From positions 152,200 through 216,199 of the forward strand of contig JAITLQ010000002.1 in NCBI GenBank assembly GCA_031277795.1: a stretch of DNA of 64,000 nucleotides, written 5' to 3'. Shown here in pieces: positions 1-7,345 of this stretch (position 1 is its first letter; each line of letters starts with the position of its first letter). Both the position numbers and the translations under genes were made by a program. The notes under the pieces were generated by a model that was given only the letters and a program-made list of their open reading frames with translations, was not told where the DNA came from and made no database searches. The stretch is from Arthrobacter sp. (GTDB lineage: Bacteria > Actinomycetota > Actinomycetes > Actinomycetales > Micrococcaceae).

Positions 1-263
1 CTGAAGGCCGTGAGCAGGACCACGGGGGCGATGCGGTCGGCGCTGAGCGCGGCGGCGGCGGTGATGCCGTCCATGATCGGCATCTTGACGTCCATGAGCA
101 CCAGATCCGGGCGGTGCTCCTTGGCCAGCGCCACCGCCTGTTCGCCGTTGGCCGCCTGGGCCACCACCTCGTAGCCCTCCTGCTCCAGCATCTCGACGAT
201 GTCGAGGCGGATGAGCGTCTCGTCTTCTGCGACGATGACGCGGCGGGCGGGCTGGGTGCTCAT
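1..263 (-). CDS. ANTAR-type response regulator, 5' part (cut by window edge)
   Basis: The visible 87 residues are a CheY-like receiver domain. They show the acidic pocket (E13-D14-E15), the phospho-acceptor D58 in the LMDVKMP context and the conserved T85 in the LLTAF strand; the rest of the receiver and any output domain lie outside the window. The ATG at 263 is preceded by a good ribosome binding site (AAGGAG, about 272-277 on the complement). The sequence closely recalls actinobacterial PdtaR (Rv1626), a receiver plus ANTAR RNA-binding antiterminator that is phosphorylated by the PdtaS histidine kinase. The position upstream of polA and rpsA fits the same synteny. The ANTAR domain itself cannot be seen here, so that part is inference. 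Confidence 0.85.
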   Translation of the reverse strand, partial: MSTQPARRVIVAEDETLIRLDIVEMLEQEGYEVVAQAANGEQAVALAKEHRPDLVLMDVKMPIMDGITAAAALSADRIAPVVLLTAF

Positions 264-328
264 GGTGACTCCTTGGAGGGGGCGCGTGCAGGGGGAGGGG
301 AGGCGCTCCGTTGCGCGTCAACCGTGAA

Positions 329-342
329 TAGACTAGTAGAGT
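329..342 (+). promoter_or_regulatory. Putative promoter of tRNA-Leu
   Basis: Two overlapping -10-like hexamers, TAGACT (329-334) and TAGAGT (337-342), lie about 65-75 nt before the mature tRNA. No clear -35 is visible. The hexamers match the -10 form used throughout this window. Confidence 0.4.
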
Positions 343-406
343 GGGTGCACGCGAGCACGTTTGGCGCGCGCATCCCGCAAGGGGCGCGCGAATCGGCGGC
401 CCGCCG

Positions 407-488
407 GCCCGAGTGGCGGAATTGGTAGACGCACCGCACTCAAAATGCGGCGACGAAAGTCGTGCGGGTTCGAGTCCCGCCTCGGGCA
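407..488 (+). tRNA. tRNA-Leu (anticodon CAA)
   Basis: A complete class II cloverleaf. The acceptor strands GCCCGAG (407-413) and CTCGGGC (481-487) pair perfectly, followed by discriminator A488. The anticodon stem CCGCA/TGCGG encloses the loop with anticodon CAA at 441-443, reading UUG. A long variable arm (CGAC-GAAA-GTCG) and a T arm with GGTTCGAGTCCC follow. The 3' CCA is not encoded, as is common in actinobacteria. A strong terminator follows directly. Confidence 0.96.
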
Positions 489-496
489 CCTGTGCA

Positions 497-552
497 ACGG
501 ACCCCCGTGGCGCCCCACCTGACAGGGTGGGCCGCCATGGGGGTCCGTTTTT
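497..552 (+). terminator. Intrinsic terminator after tRNA-Leu
   Basis: A long inverted repeat (ACGGACCCCC at 497-506 against GGGGGTCCGT at 539-548, with a second paired segment inside) ends in a run of five T. This is one of the few terminators in the window with a genuine U-tract. Confidence 0.85.
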
Positions 553-712
553 GCGCCCGTGAGAGAGCTGCGCCACGTCGTGACGCACGGGTGAGAGGCC
601 CTAAGATAGTTGAGGCCCTGCCTGAACGCAGGGTGAACGCCCGGTGACCCGCGCCCTCCCCGCTTCGGTGATCGGCAGTACCCCTCCCTCTCACACCGAT
701 ACGAGGAAACGC

Positions 713-2155
713 ATGGACCCGCTCTTGCTCGTGGTCATCGTCATTGTGCTCGCGCTGTTCTTCGACTTCACCAACGGCTTCCACGACACGGCCAACGCCA
801 TGGCGACGCCGGTCGCCACGGGGGCCATCAAGCCCAAAACCGCGGTCGCGCTGGCCGCCGCGCTGAACCTCGTGGGCGCGTTCCTGTCCACCGAGGTGGC
901 CAAGACGGTCTCCAAGGGCATCATCAACGAGGGCGAGGGGCCGGGGTCGGTCGCGATCACCCCGTCGATCATCCTGGCCGGCCTCATGGGCGCCGTGATC
1001 TGGAACCTCATCACGTGGCTCAAGGGCCTGCCCTCGAGCTCCTCCCACGCGCTGTTCGGCGGCCTCATCGGCGCGGCGATCGTCGGCGCCGGCTTCGGCG
1101 CCGTCAACTACGGCACGCTCGTCGACAAGGTGCTGCTGCCGGCCCTGGCCGCCCCGCTCATCGCCGGCTTCGCCGCCTTCCTGGCCACGAAGCTGGCCTA
1201 CTGGATCACCAAGCGCCCCTCCGGCACGGCCTCGCCGCGCCGCGGCGGCTTCCGCGTCGGCCAGATCTTCTCCTCCTCCCTCGTGGCGCTGGCCCACGGC
1301 ACCAACGATGCGCAGAAGACGATGGGCATCATCACGCTCGTGTTGATCTCCGCGGGACATCAGTCCGCCGGGTCCGGTCCGGAGCTCTGGGTCGTCGCCG
1401 CGTGTGCCGTGGCGATCGCGCTCGGCACCTACACGGGCGGCTGGCGCATCATGCGCACCATGGGTAAGGGCCTCACCGACGTCAAGCCCGCCCAGGGTTT
1501 CGCGGCGGAGGTCTCCACCGCCTCGGCGATCCTCGCCTCCTCCCACCTCGGCTTCGCGCTCTCCACGACGCAGGTGGCCTCCGGCTCCGTGATCGGTTCC
1601 GGCCTGGGTCGCAAGGGCGCGGGCGTGCGCTGGCGCACCGCCGGCCGCATCGCGACCGGCTGGCTCTTCACGCTGCCCGCCGCCGCCATCGTCGGCGCCG
1701 TGGCCGCCGCCCTCACGCACCTCGGCCTCGTGGGCATGATCATCCTCGTGGTGGTGGGCCTGGCCTCCATCCTCGGCATCTTCATCTACTCGCAGAAGGA
1801 CGCGGTCGGCCACCACAACGCCATGAGCGACGTCGACAACTCGGGCGCCGCCGTGCACATCCCCACCAAGAAGGAGCGCCGTTCCGTGGCCCGCAAGGCC
1901 CGCAACGCCGCCCAGCGCGCCGAGATGGAGGCCAAGCGCGCCCGCCGTGCGGCCGACGAGGCGGCCAAGCACGCCAAGGAGCTCGCGGCCGCCGAGCTGC
2001 GCGAGACGCGCCGCAAGCTGGACGAGGAAGCCGCCGCCCGTCGTCGGGCAGCGAAGGCGGACGAGGCGGCACCCGACGCCGAAGCCACCGACGACCTTGA
2101 CGCCGCCGACGCCCCCACCAGTGCCGCCCCCGCCGTCGAGCAGAAGGAGAACTGA
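713..2155 (+). CDS. pit: Pit-family inorganic phosphate transporter with charged C-terminal tail
   Basis: Low-affinity phosphate (metal-phosphate) symporter of the PiT family in the cytoplasmic membrane, 480 aa. Both duplicated PiT signatures are present: GFHDTANAMATP near the N-terminus and ALAHGTNDAQKTMGII in the second half, each inside hydrophobic helices. The start chosen is the ATG at 713, 7 nt after GAGGA (702-706); an upstream in-frame ATG at 644 lacks a ribosome binding site and the extra residues are not membrane-like. The last ~85 residues are an Ala/Lys/Arg/Glu-rich, coiled-coil-like tail that E. coli PitA lacks. A small membrane protein follows after 2 nt and is probably co-transcribed. 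A likely -10 is TAAGAT at 602-607. Confidence 0.93.
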   Translation: MDPLLLVVIVIVLALFFDFTNGFHDTANAMATPVATGAIKPKTAVALAAALNLVGAFLSTEVAKTVSKGIINEGEGPGSVAITPSIILAGLMGAVIWNLITWLKGLPSSSSHALFGGLIGAAIVGAGFGAVNYGTLVDKVLLPALAAPLIAGFAAFLATKLAYWITKRPSGTASPRRGGFRVGQIFSSSLVALAHGTNDAQKTMGIITLVLISAGHQSAGSGPELWVVAACAVAIALGTYTGGWRIMRTMGKGLTDVKPAQGFAAEVSTASAILASSHLGFALSTTQVASGSVIGSGLGRKGAGVRWRTAGRIATGWLFTLPAAAIVGAVAAALTHLGLVGMIILVVVGLASILGIFIYSQKDAVGHHNAMSDVDNSGAAVHIPTKKERRSVARKARNAAQRAEMEAKRARRAADEAAKHAKELAAAELRETRRKLDEEAAARRRAAKADEAAPDAEATDDLDAADAPTSAAPAVEQKEN

Positions 2156-2157
2156 TC

Positions 2158-2391
2158 ATGGTCGAGTGGATCGCCTTTGTGCAGGTGGCCGTGGTCACCG
2201 TCCTCGCCGCGCTCGTCATCGTGGGCCTCTACGGCCTGGGCGTGCGCCTGCAGGCTGTGGCCGAGGATGAGGACCGCAACCGCACGCTGCACCGCGTGGG
2301 TTCCTGGGCCTGCTTCGTCGTCTCGGGCATCGTGGTGCTCTTCGGCATCGTGCTGATCGTCCCGCACCTGAGCGAGCTCGTGGGACTCTGA
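2158..2391 (+). CDS. Small two-helix membrane protein encoded next to Pit
   Basis: 77 aa with two predicted membrane spans (about residues 7-30 and 48-70) and a short charged loop between them (AEDEDRNR). It starts 2 nt after the pit stop codon, so the two genes are almost certainly translated from one message. I do not recognise a named family. Its position suggests a partner or regulator of phosphate uptake, in the place where other bacteria have a PhoU-like protein, but that is inference from context only. Confidence 0.8.
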   Translation: MVEWIAFVQVAVVTVLAALVIVGLYGLGVRLQAVAEDEDRNRTLHRVGSWACFVVSGIVVLFGIVLIVPHLSELVGL

Positions 2392-2445
2392 GCCGAACGT
2401 GAGCCGACGCGCGGCGCCGCGCCCCGCACGAAGGCCCGCACCACG

Positions 2446-2486
2446 CACAAGGCCCCGCCTCCCCTCAAGGGAGGCGGGGCCTTGTG
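2446..2486. terminator. Bidirectional terminator hairpin
   Basis: A perfect 18-bp stem (CACAAGGCCCCGCCTCCC against its complement, loop CTCAA) lies between the convergent pit operon and the thioesterase gene and can serve both. Confidence 0.85.
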
Positions 2487-2543
2487 GCGTGTGCCGGGCC
2501 GGCCGCTTGCGCGGGCCCGGCCCGTCGGGGTCAAGCGCCGGGC

Positions 2544-3038
2544 TCAGCCCCGCGGCTCGAGGAGTTGGTTGGTGATGCGGGCCGTGGCGATGCGGCGGCC
2601 CTGCTCGTCGCTCACGGCGATCTGATGGCTCGTGCTCGTGCGGCCGAGATGCAGGGGCGTGCACACGGCGGTGACGAGGCCGGCGCGGGCGCCGCGATGG
2701 TGCGTGATGTTCAGGTCGACGCCCACCGGGTTGCGCCGACCGCGCGCGTGCAGCGCTGCGGCGAAGGAGCCGAGGGTTTCAGCGAGCGCGGCGGTCGCGC
2801 CGCCGTGGAGCAGTCCCACCACCTGCGTGTTTCCCGTCACGGGCATGGTGGCCTCGACCCGGTCCACCTCCATCCGCGTGAAGACGATGCCCAGCTTGGG
2901 CACGAGGTCCCCGACGCCGTGCGAGGCGAGCATGGGCCACAAGGCGTGGGGGACACCGGCAGCGCTCAGTTGCTCGGCGAAGGGGGCGGGGGCCTCGCCC
3001 GCTGGCGGGGCGCTCGGCGCTGGGTGCTTGTCGGTCAT
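2544..3038 (-). CDS. PaaI-type hotdog-fold thioesterase
   Basis: 164 aa acyl-CoA thioesterase of the PaaI/DUF4442 hotdog superfamily, which hydrolyses acyl- or aryl-CoA esters. The diagnostic helix is present: GLLHGGATAALAETLGS, with the HGG turn and the catalytic-type Glu. The GVDLNITHHRGAR strand and the C-terminal segment typical of the family follow. I start it at ATG 3038 because this leaves a short divergent promoter region with polA; an earlier GTG at 3107 would run into polA. It could be the menaquinone-pathway DHNA-CoA hydrolase (MenI), since that enzyme has this fold, but nothing here decides the substrate. Confidence 0.85.
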   Translation of the reverse strand: MTDKHPAPSAPPAGEAPAPFAEQLSAAGVPHALWPMLASHGVGDLVPKLGIVFTRMEVDRVEATMPVTGNTQVVGLLHGGATAALAETLGSFAAALHARGRRNPVGVDLNITHHRGARAGLVTAVCTPLHLGRTSTSHQIAVSDEQGRRIATARITNQLLEPRG

Positions 3039-3057
3039 GGGCACTAGGCTTGCATCT

Positions 3058-5775
3058 GTGACTGACGCCGCCAAGTCCGCTTCCGTGGACGCCCCCCGCC
3101 CCCGCATCCTGGTCCTCGACGGGCACTCGATGGCCTTCAGGGCCTTCTACGCCCTGAACTACGAGAACTTCTACACGGACAAGGGTGAGTTCACCAACGC
3201 CGTCTACGGCTTCACCTCCATGCTCCTGAAGATGATCGAACAGCGCGAGCCGACCCACGTGGCGGTCGCGTTCGACCTCTCCGGGCCCACCTTCCGTTCG
3301 GAGGAGTACGAGGAGTACAAGGGCGGCCGCGACGCCACCCCCGAGCCGTTCAAGGGGCAGATCGAGATGATCGAGGCCCTCATGCATGCCCTGAACATCC
3401 CCACGATCTCGATGGAGGGTTTCGAGGCGGACGACATCATCGCCTCGGTCTCCAGCCAGGGGCAGGCGGCCGGCTACGACGTCATCGTCGTTTCCGGCGA
3501 CCGCGACGCCTTCCAGCTCATCGACGAGCACGTCACGGTGCTCTATCCCAAGAAGGGTGTCTCGGACATCCCGCCCATGGACGCCGACGCGGTCATGGAG
3601 AAGTACGGCGTGTGGCCGGCCAACTACCCCGACCTCGCGGCGCTCGTGGGGGAGAAGGCCGACAACCTGCCCGGCGTCCCCGGCGTGGGCCCCAAGACCG
3701 CCGCCAAGTGGATCAACCTCTACGGCACGGCGGAGCAGGTGCTCGAACACGCCGATGAGATCAGGGGCAAGGCGGGGGAGAACCTGCGGGCCCACGCGGA
3801 CGATGTGCGGCGCAACCGCAAGCTCAACGCCCTGGTGCGCACGCTCGAGCTGCCCGTCCCGTTCGAGGAGATGGAGCTGGGCACGCCCGATGCCCAGGAG
3901 CTCGACGCGCTGTTCACACGCTTCGAGTTCAAGACGCTGCGCAAGCGCGTGGCCGACGTCTTCGCGGTGAGCGCCGAGCCGGCCGAGCAGGTCGAGGTGC
4001 CGGAGGCCCAGCTGCTGGCCGACGCCGGGGCGTTGGCGGCGTGGATCGGCGCCGGGGCCGGTGCGGTGCACGCCCTCGCCGCGCAGATCGAGATGCCGGA
4101 CGGCGCCCTGCCCGGCTCCCCGGGCGACGTCGCCTCCCTCGCCCTGGCCCGCGAGGGCGCCACGGCGTGGATCGATCCCACCGAGCTGGACGCCGAGGCG
4201 ACGCAAGCCCTGGCCGACTACCTCGCCGACTCCGGGGCGCCGAAGGTGCTGCACGACGCGAAGGTGGCGCTCAAGGCCTTCAGGGCTCGCGGGCTCGAGC
4301 TGGACGGCGTCGTGGACGACACGATGATCTCGGCCTACATCGACCAGCCGGATCGCCGCAGCCACGAGCTGAGCGATCTGGTGCAGATCTACCTCCAGGA
4401 GAGCCTCGAGGAGGAGACCGCCCCCTCGGTCCAGGGCGAGCTGGCGCTCGACCTGGATCACTCCGCCACGGCCCAGGCCGCCGCGCGCCGGGCCGACGCC
4501 GTGCGCCGCCTGCACGCGGTGCTCGCGCCCGTGCTGGAGAAGAACGGCCAGACGCCGCTCCTGCGCGACCTCGAGCTGCCGCTCTCCCGCGTGCTCGTCG
4601 AGATGGAGGCCGCCGGCATCGCGGTGGACGTCGAGCGCCTGGAGGCGCTCATCGCCGACTTCGGTGCGCAGATGGAGCGGGCCAAGGAGGAGGCCTACGC
4701 CGCGATCGGGCACGAGGTGAACCTCGGCTCGCCCAAGCAGCTGCAGGTGGTCCTCTTCGAAGAGCTCGATCTGCCCAAGACCAAGAAGATCAAGACGGGC
4801 TACACGACCGACGCGGCGAGCCTGCAGGAGCTGCTCGAGAAGACCGGTCACCCCTTCCTCGCCGCGCTCATGGCCCACCGCGACGCGTCAAAGCTCAAGC
4901 AGACGGTCGAGGGCCTGCGCAAGGCGGTGGCCGAGGACGGTCGCATCCACACGACCTACGCGCAGACCATCGCGGCGACGGGCCGCCTCTCCTCGCTCAA
5001 CCCCAATCTGCAGAACATCCCGGTGCGCTCGGAGGAAGGGCGTCGCATCCGCGAGGTCTTCACCGTCGGGGCGGGCTACGAGATCCTGCTGACGGCCGAC
5101 TACTCGCAGATCGAGATGCGCATCCTGGTGCACCTGGCCCAGGACGAGGCGCTCATCCAGGCCTTCAAGGACGGCGAGGACCTGCATCGCTTCGTCGGCT
5201 CCCACGTCTTCGGGGTGGAGCCGGAGGACGTCACGCCGGCCATGCGGTCCAAGGTCAAGGCCATGAGCTACGGCCTCGCCTACGGCCTGAGCTCCTTCGG
5301 CCTCTCCAAGCAGCTGAACATCGGGGTGGACGAGGCCCGCACGCTCATGAGCGACTACTACAAGCGCTTCGGCGCGGTGCGGGAGTACCTCAGCGGCGTC
5401 GTCACGCAGGCCCACAAGGACGGCTTCACCGAGACGCTGCTCGGCCGTCGCCGCAACCTGCCCGATCTCAAGTCCGATGTGCGTCAGGCCAAGGACGCGG
5501 CGGAGCGCGCCGCCCTCAACGCGCCCATCCAGGGCACGGCCGCCGACATCATCAAGGTGGCCATGCTCAAGGTGCGGGCGCGCCTCGAGGCGGCCGGCCT
5601 GCGTTCGCGGCTCCTGCTGCAGGTGCACGATGAATTGGTGCTCGAGGTCGCCCCCGGCGAGCTCGAGGCCGTCACGGCGCTGGTCGAGGAAGAGATGGGT
5701 TCCGCCATGGAGCTCTCCGTCCCGCTCGATGTGCACGTGGGCGTCGGCGCCACCTGGCACGACGCCGCCCACTAG
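3058..5775 (+). CDS. polA: DNA polymerase I
   Basis: 905 aa, the usual actinobacterial length (mycobacterial PolA is about 904). Domains: N-terminal 5'-3' exonuclease (about 15-310, with the acidic cluster in the EADDI and SGDRDAFQL segments), a 3'-5' exonuclease-like domain (about 320-510), and the family A polymerase (530-905). Motif A contains D681 (ADYSQIEMRI), motif B starts at R730 (RSKVKAMSYGLAYG) and motif C carries H857-D858-E859. The proofreading domain lacks the first D-x-E (AAQIEMPDG in its place), so it should have no 3'-5' exonuclease activity. The GTG at 3058 is chosen because TAGGCT (3045-3050) sits 7 nt before it, implying a leaderless message. It repairs gaps and removes Okazaki primers. 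Confidence 0.97.
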   Translation: MTDAAKSASVDAPRPRILVLDGHSMAFRAFYALNYENFYTDKGEFTNAVYGFTSMLLKMIEQREPTHVAVAFDLSGPTFRSEEYEEYKGGRDATPEPFKGQIEMIEALMHALNIPTISMEGFEADDIIASVSSQGQAAGYDVIVVSGDRDAFQLIDEHVTVLYPKKGVSDIPPMDADAVMEKYGVWPANYPDLAALVGEKADNLPGVPGVGPKTAAKWINLYGTAEQVLEHADEIRGKAGENLRAHADDVRRNRKLNALVRTLELPVPFEEMELGTPDAQELDALFTRFEFKTLRKRVADVFAVSAEPAEQVEVPEAQLLADAGALAAWIGAGAGAVHALAAQIEMPDGALPGSPGDVASLALAREGATAWIDPTELDAEATQALADYLADSGAPKVLHDAKVALKAFRARGLELDGVVDDTMISAYIDQPDRRSHELSDLVQIYLQESLEEETAPSVQGELALDLDHSATAQAAARRADAVRRLHAVLAPVLEKNGQTPLLRDLELPLSRVLVEMEAAGIAVDVERLEALIADFGAQMERAKEEAYAAIGHEVNLGSPKQLQVVLFEELDLPKTKKIKTGYTTDAASLQELLEKTGHPFLAALMAHRDASKLKQTVEGLRKAVAEDGRIHTTYAQTIAATGRLSSLNPNLQNIPVRSEEGRRIREVFTVGAGYEILLTADYSQIEMRILVHLAQDEALIQAFKDGEDLHRFVGSHVFGVEPEDVTPAMRSKVKAMSYGLAYGLSSFGLSKQLNIGVDEARTLMSDYYKRFGAVREYLSGVVTQAHKDGFTETLLGRRRNLPDLKSDVRQAKDAAERAALNAPIQGTAADIIKVAMLKVRARLEAAGLRSRLLLQVHDELVLEVAPGELEAVTALVEEEMGSAMELSVPLDVHVGVGATWHDAAH

Positions 5776-5827
5776 GCGCCGTCCCTCCCCGTCCACCCCC
5801 ATCCCACGTTTGTCAGGAGTCACGCAC

Positions 5828-7144
5828 ATGAGCGCGTTGCGCTACGAGTCGTTCACCGTCCAGGGCGCCGCAGGCACTTTCGATGAGCGGGCGGCCGAGT
5901 TTGTTCGCGCCATCGACTACGGCTTCCTCGACGAGCCGCGAGGTGCCGAGCTGGAGATCGCCCAGCTGGACCGTTTCCGCGCGGAGAACACGCTGCTCAC
6001 GGCGGTGTACGACGACGCACAGCCGGCCGGCTCGCTCGCGGCCGGCCGGCCCGTCGCCACCTTCGGCGACTACGTCGGCTCCGTCGGGGTGGCCCAGGGG
6101 GCCACGCTCCCGGCGCAGATGGTGACGGAGGTGACGGTGCGGGGCACGCACCGCCGCCGCGGGATCCTCTCCGCCATGATGCACGGGGCCCTGGAGCGGG
6201 CCAAACGCGAGGGCCTCCCGCTCTCGCTGCTCACGGCCTCGGAGGGCGGCATCTACGGCCGCTACGGCTTCGGTTGCGCCGCCTACTCGACCGAGGTCAC
6301 GATCCGGGTGCGCGACGGCCTCGGGCTGCGCCAGGAAGCGGCCGAGGCGCTGCGGGCCGCGGGCCTGACGGTGATCGTCCCCACCTGGGAGGCCTTCGCC
6401 CGCTGCTACGAGGACGCCTTTGCCGCTTTCCAGGAGACGACGCCCGGCCAGACGGGCCACACGCACGCCTACCGCCGCCGCGCGGCCGGGGAGACGAACG
6501 CGTGGGCCATCAAGGGGCACGACGAGCGGCTGCGCCCGCTGCTCGTGCTCGGGCCGGACGGGGCCGCGCGCGGCTTCGCCCTCTCCAAGTTCGGCGGATT
6601 CAAAGAGCAGCCGACGCGGCTGAAGATCGTCGACCTCGGCGCCGCCGACCGGCTCGCCGAGCTGGCCCTGTGGGAGGCGCTCGCGGCCACCGACCTCGTC
6701 GAGGAGCTCGTGTGGCGCGAGGCGCCGGACGACTTCGCCCTGGGCTGGGCCCTGGTCAACCAGCGCGATGTCTCGCGCGGGCGCCGCGCCGATCACCTCT
6801 GGGTCCGCGTGCTCGACGTCGTCGACGCCTTCAACGCGCGCGGCCTGGGCGCGGACGGCGCCGTGGTGCTCGAGGTGCAGGATCGCCTCGGCCTCATTGC
6901 GGGGGAGTACACGCTCGGCCGCGACGCGGGCGAGACCGTGTGCGCCCCCGGCGCAGCAGGCGCGGGCGCCGAGGCACCGCGCCTGAGCCTCGACGCCGAG
7001 GCGCTCGGTTCGCTCTATCTCGGCACCGTGAGCGTGAGCGAGCTGGTCAGCTACGGCCGCGCCCGCGTCGAGGCCTCCGCGCCGGCGGCGCTCGACGCCC
7101 TCTTCGCACCGAGCCGCGCGCCGCGCAATAGCTACACCTTCTAG
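5828..7144 (+). CDS. Eis-like GNAT family N-acetyltransferase
   Basis: 438 aa, organised like mycobacterial Eis: an N-terminal GNAT domain, a second GNAT-like region and a C-terminal SCP2-like part. The acetyl-CoA binding segment reads VTVRGTHRRRGILSAMM. The YGRYGFG motif contains the expected general acid Tyr (Y146), and the protein ends in YTF, so its last residue is the C-terminal Phe whose carboxylate acts as base in Eis. The start is ATG 5828, 8 nt after AGGAG (5815-5819); the open frame extends upstream only as a shadow of polA. Eis proteins multi-acetylate aminoglycosides and lysine side chains; the substrate of this one is unknown. It lies 52 nt after polA. Confidence 0.88.
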   Translation: MSALRYESFTVQGAAGTFDERAAEFVRAIDYGFLDEPRGAELEIAQLDRFRAENTLLTAVYDDAQPAGSLAAGRPVATFGDYVGSVGVAQGATLPAQMVTEVTVRGTHRRRGILSAMMHGALERAKREGLPLSLLTASEGGIYGRYGFGCAAYSTEVTIRVRDGLGLRQEAAEALRAAGLTVIVPTWEAFARCYEDAFAAFQETTPGQTGHTHAYRRRAAGETNAWAIKGHDERLRPLLVLGPDGAARGFALSKFGGFKEQPTRLKIVDLGAADRLAELALWEALAATDLVEELVWREAPDDFALGWALVNQRDVSRGRRADHLWVRVLDVVDAFNARGLGADGAVVLEVQDRLGLIAGEYTLGRDAGETVCAPGAAGAGAEAPRLSLDAEALGSLYLGTVSVSELVSYGRARVEASAPAALDALFAPSRAPRNSYTF

Positions 7145-7168
7145 GCGCTGGAGCGGAGGGCGAGGGCC

Positions 7169-7192
7169 GGGCTGTGAGATCCCTCACGGCCC
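7169..7192 (+). terminator. Terminator hairpin of the Eis-like gene
   Basis: GGGCTGTGAG and CTCACGGCCC form a 10-bp stem around an ATCC loop just after the stop codon. There is no T run, as is usual for many hairpins in this window. Confidence 0.6.
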
Positions 7193-7201
7193 GCTCCGGC
7201 T

Positions 7202-7231
7202 TTGACCCGGGGCCCCGCCCGACCGTAGACT
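7202..7231 (+). promoter_or_regulatory. rpsA promoter (TTGACC - 18 nt - TAGACT)
   Basis: The -35 TTGACC (7202-7207) and -10 TAGACT (7226-7231) are separated by 18 nt. This is the best two-box housekeeping promoter in the window. Transcription would begin near 7239, leaving a leader of about 105 nt with a hairpin (around 7288-7312) before rpsA. Confidence 0.75.
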
Positions 7232-7345
7232 AGGACGGTCCGCGCCTTCGCGTGCGCGAACGCAGTACCACCCCTAACCACTCGGTGTGGCGGCCCATCT
7301 GCCGCAGACCGACCGATTTCCTATCCGTATCGGAGCCCCTTCTAC

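Noticed and set aside
440..1972. A 510-residue open frame on the minus strand over tRNA-Leu and pit
   Set aside because: It is a shadow of the pit frame caused by high G+C; its protein is rich in Gly, Arg, His and Asp with no recognisable domain, and it overlaps a tRNA and a terminator.
2632..3057. A 142-codon upstream extension of polA
   Set aside because: It runs antisense through the thioesterase gene; the leaderless promoter and family length place the start at 3058.
7173..7188. TGTGA-N6-TCACG, resembling a CRP/GlxR site upstream of the rpsA promoter
   Set aside because: The same bases form a 10-bp terminator hairpin (7169-7192) of the upstream Eis-like gene, and a very similar hairpin follows sodA, which is the simpler explanation.
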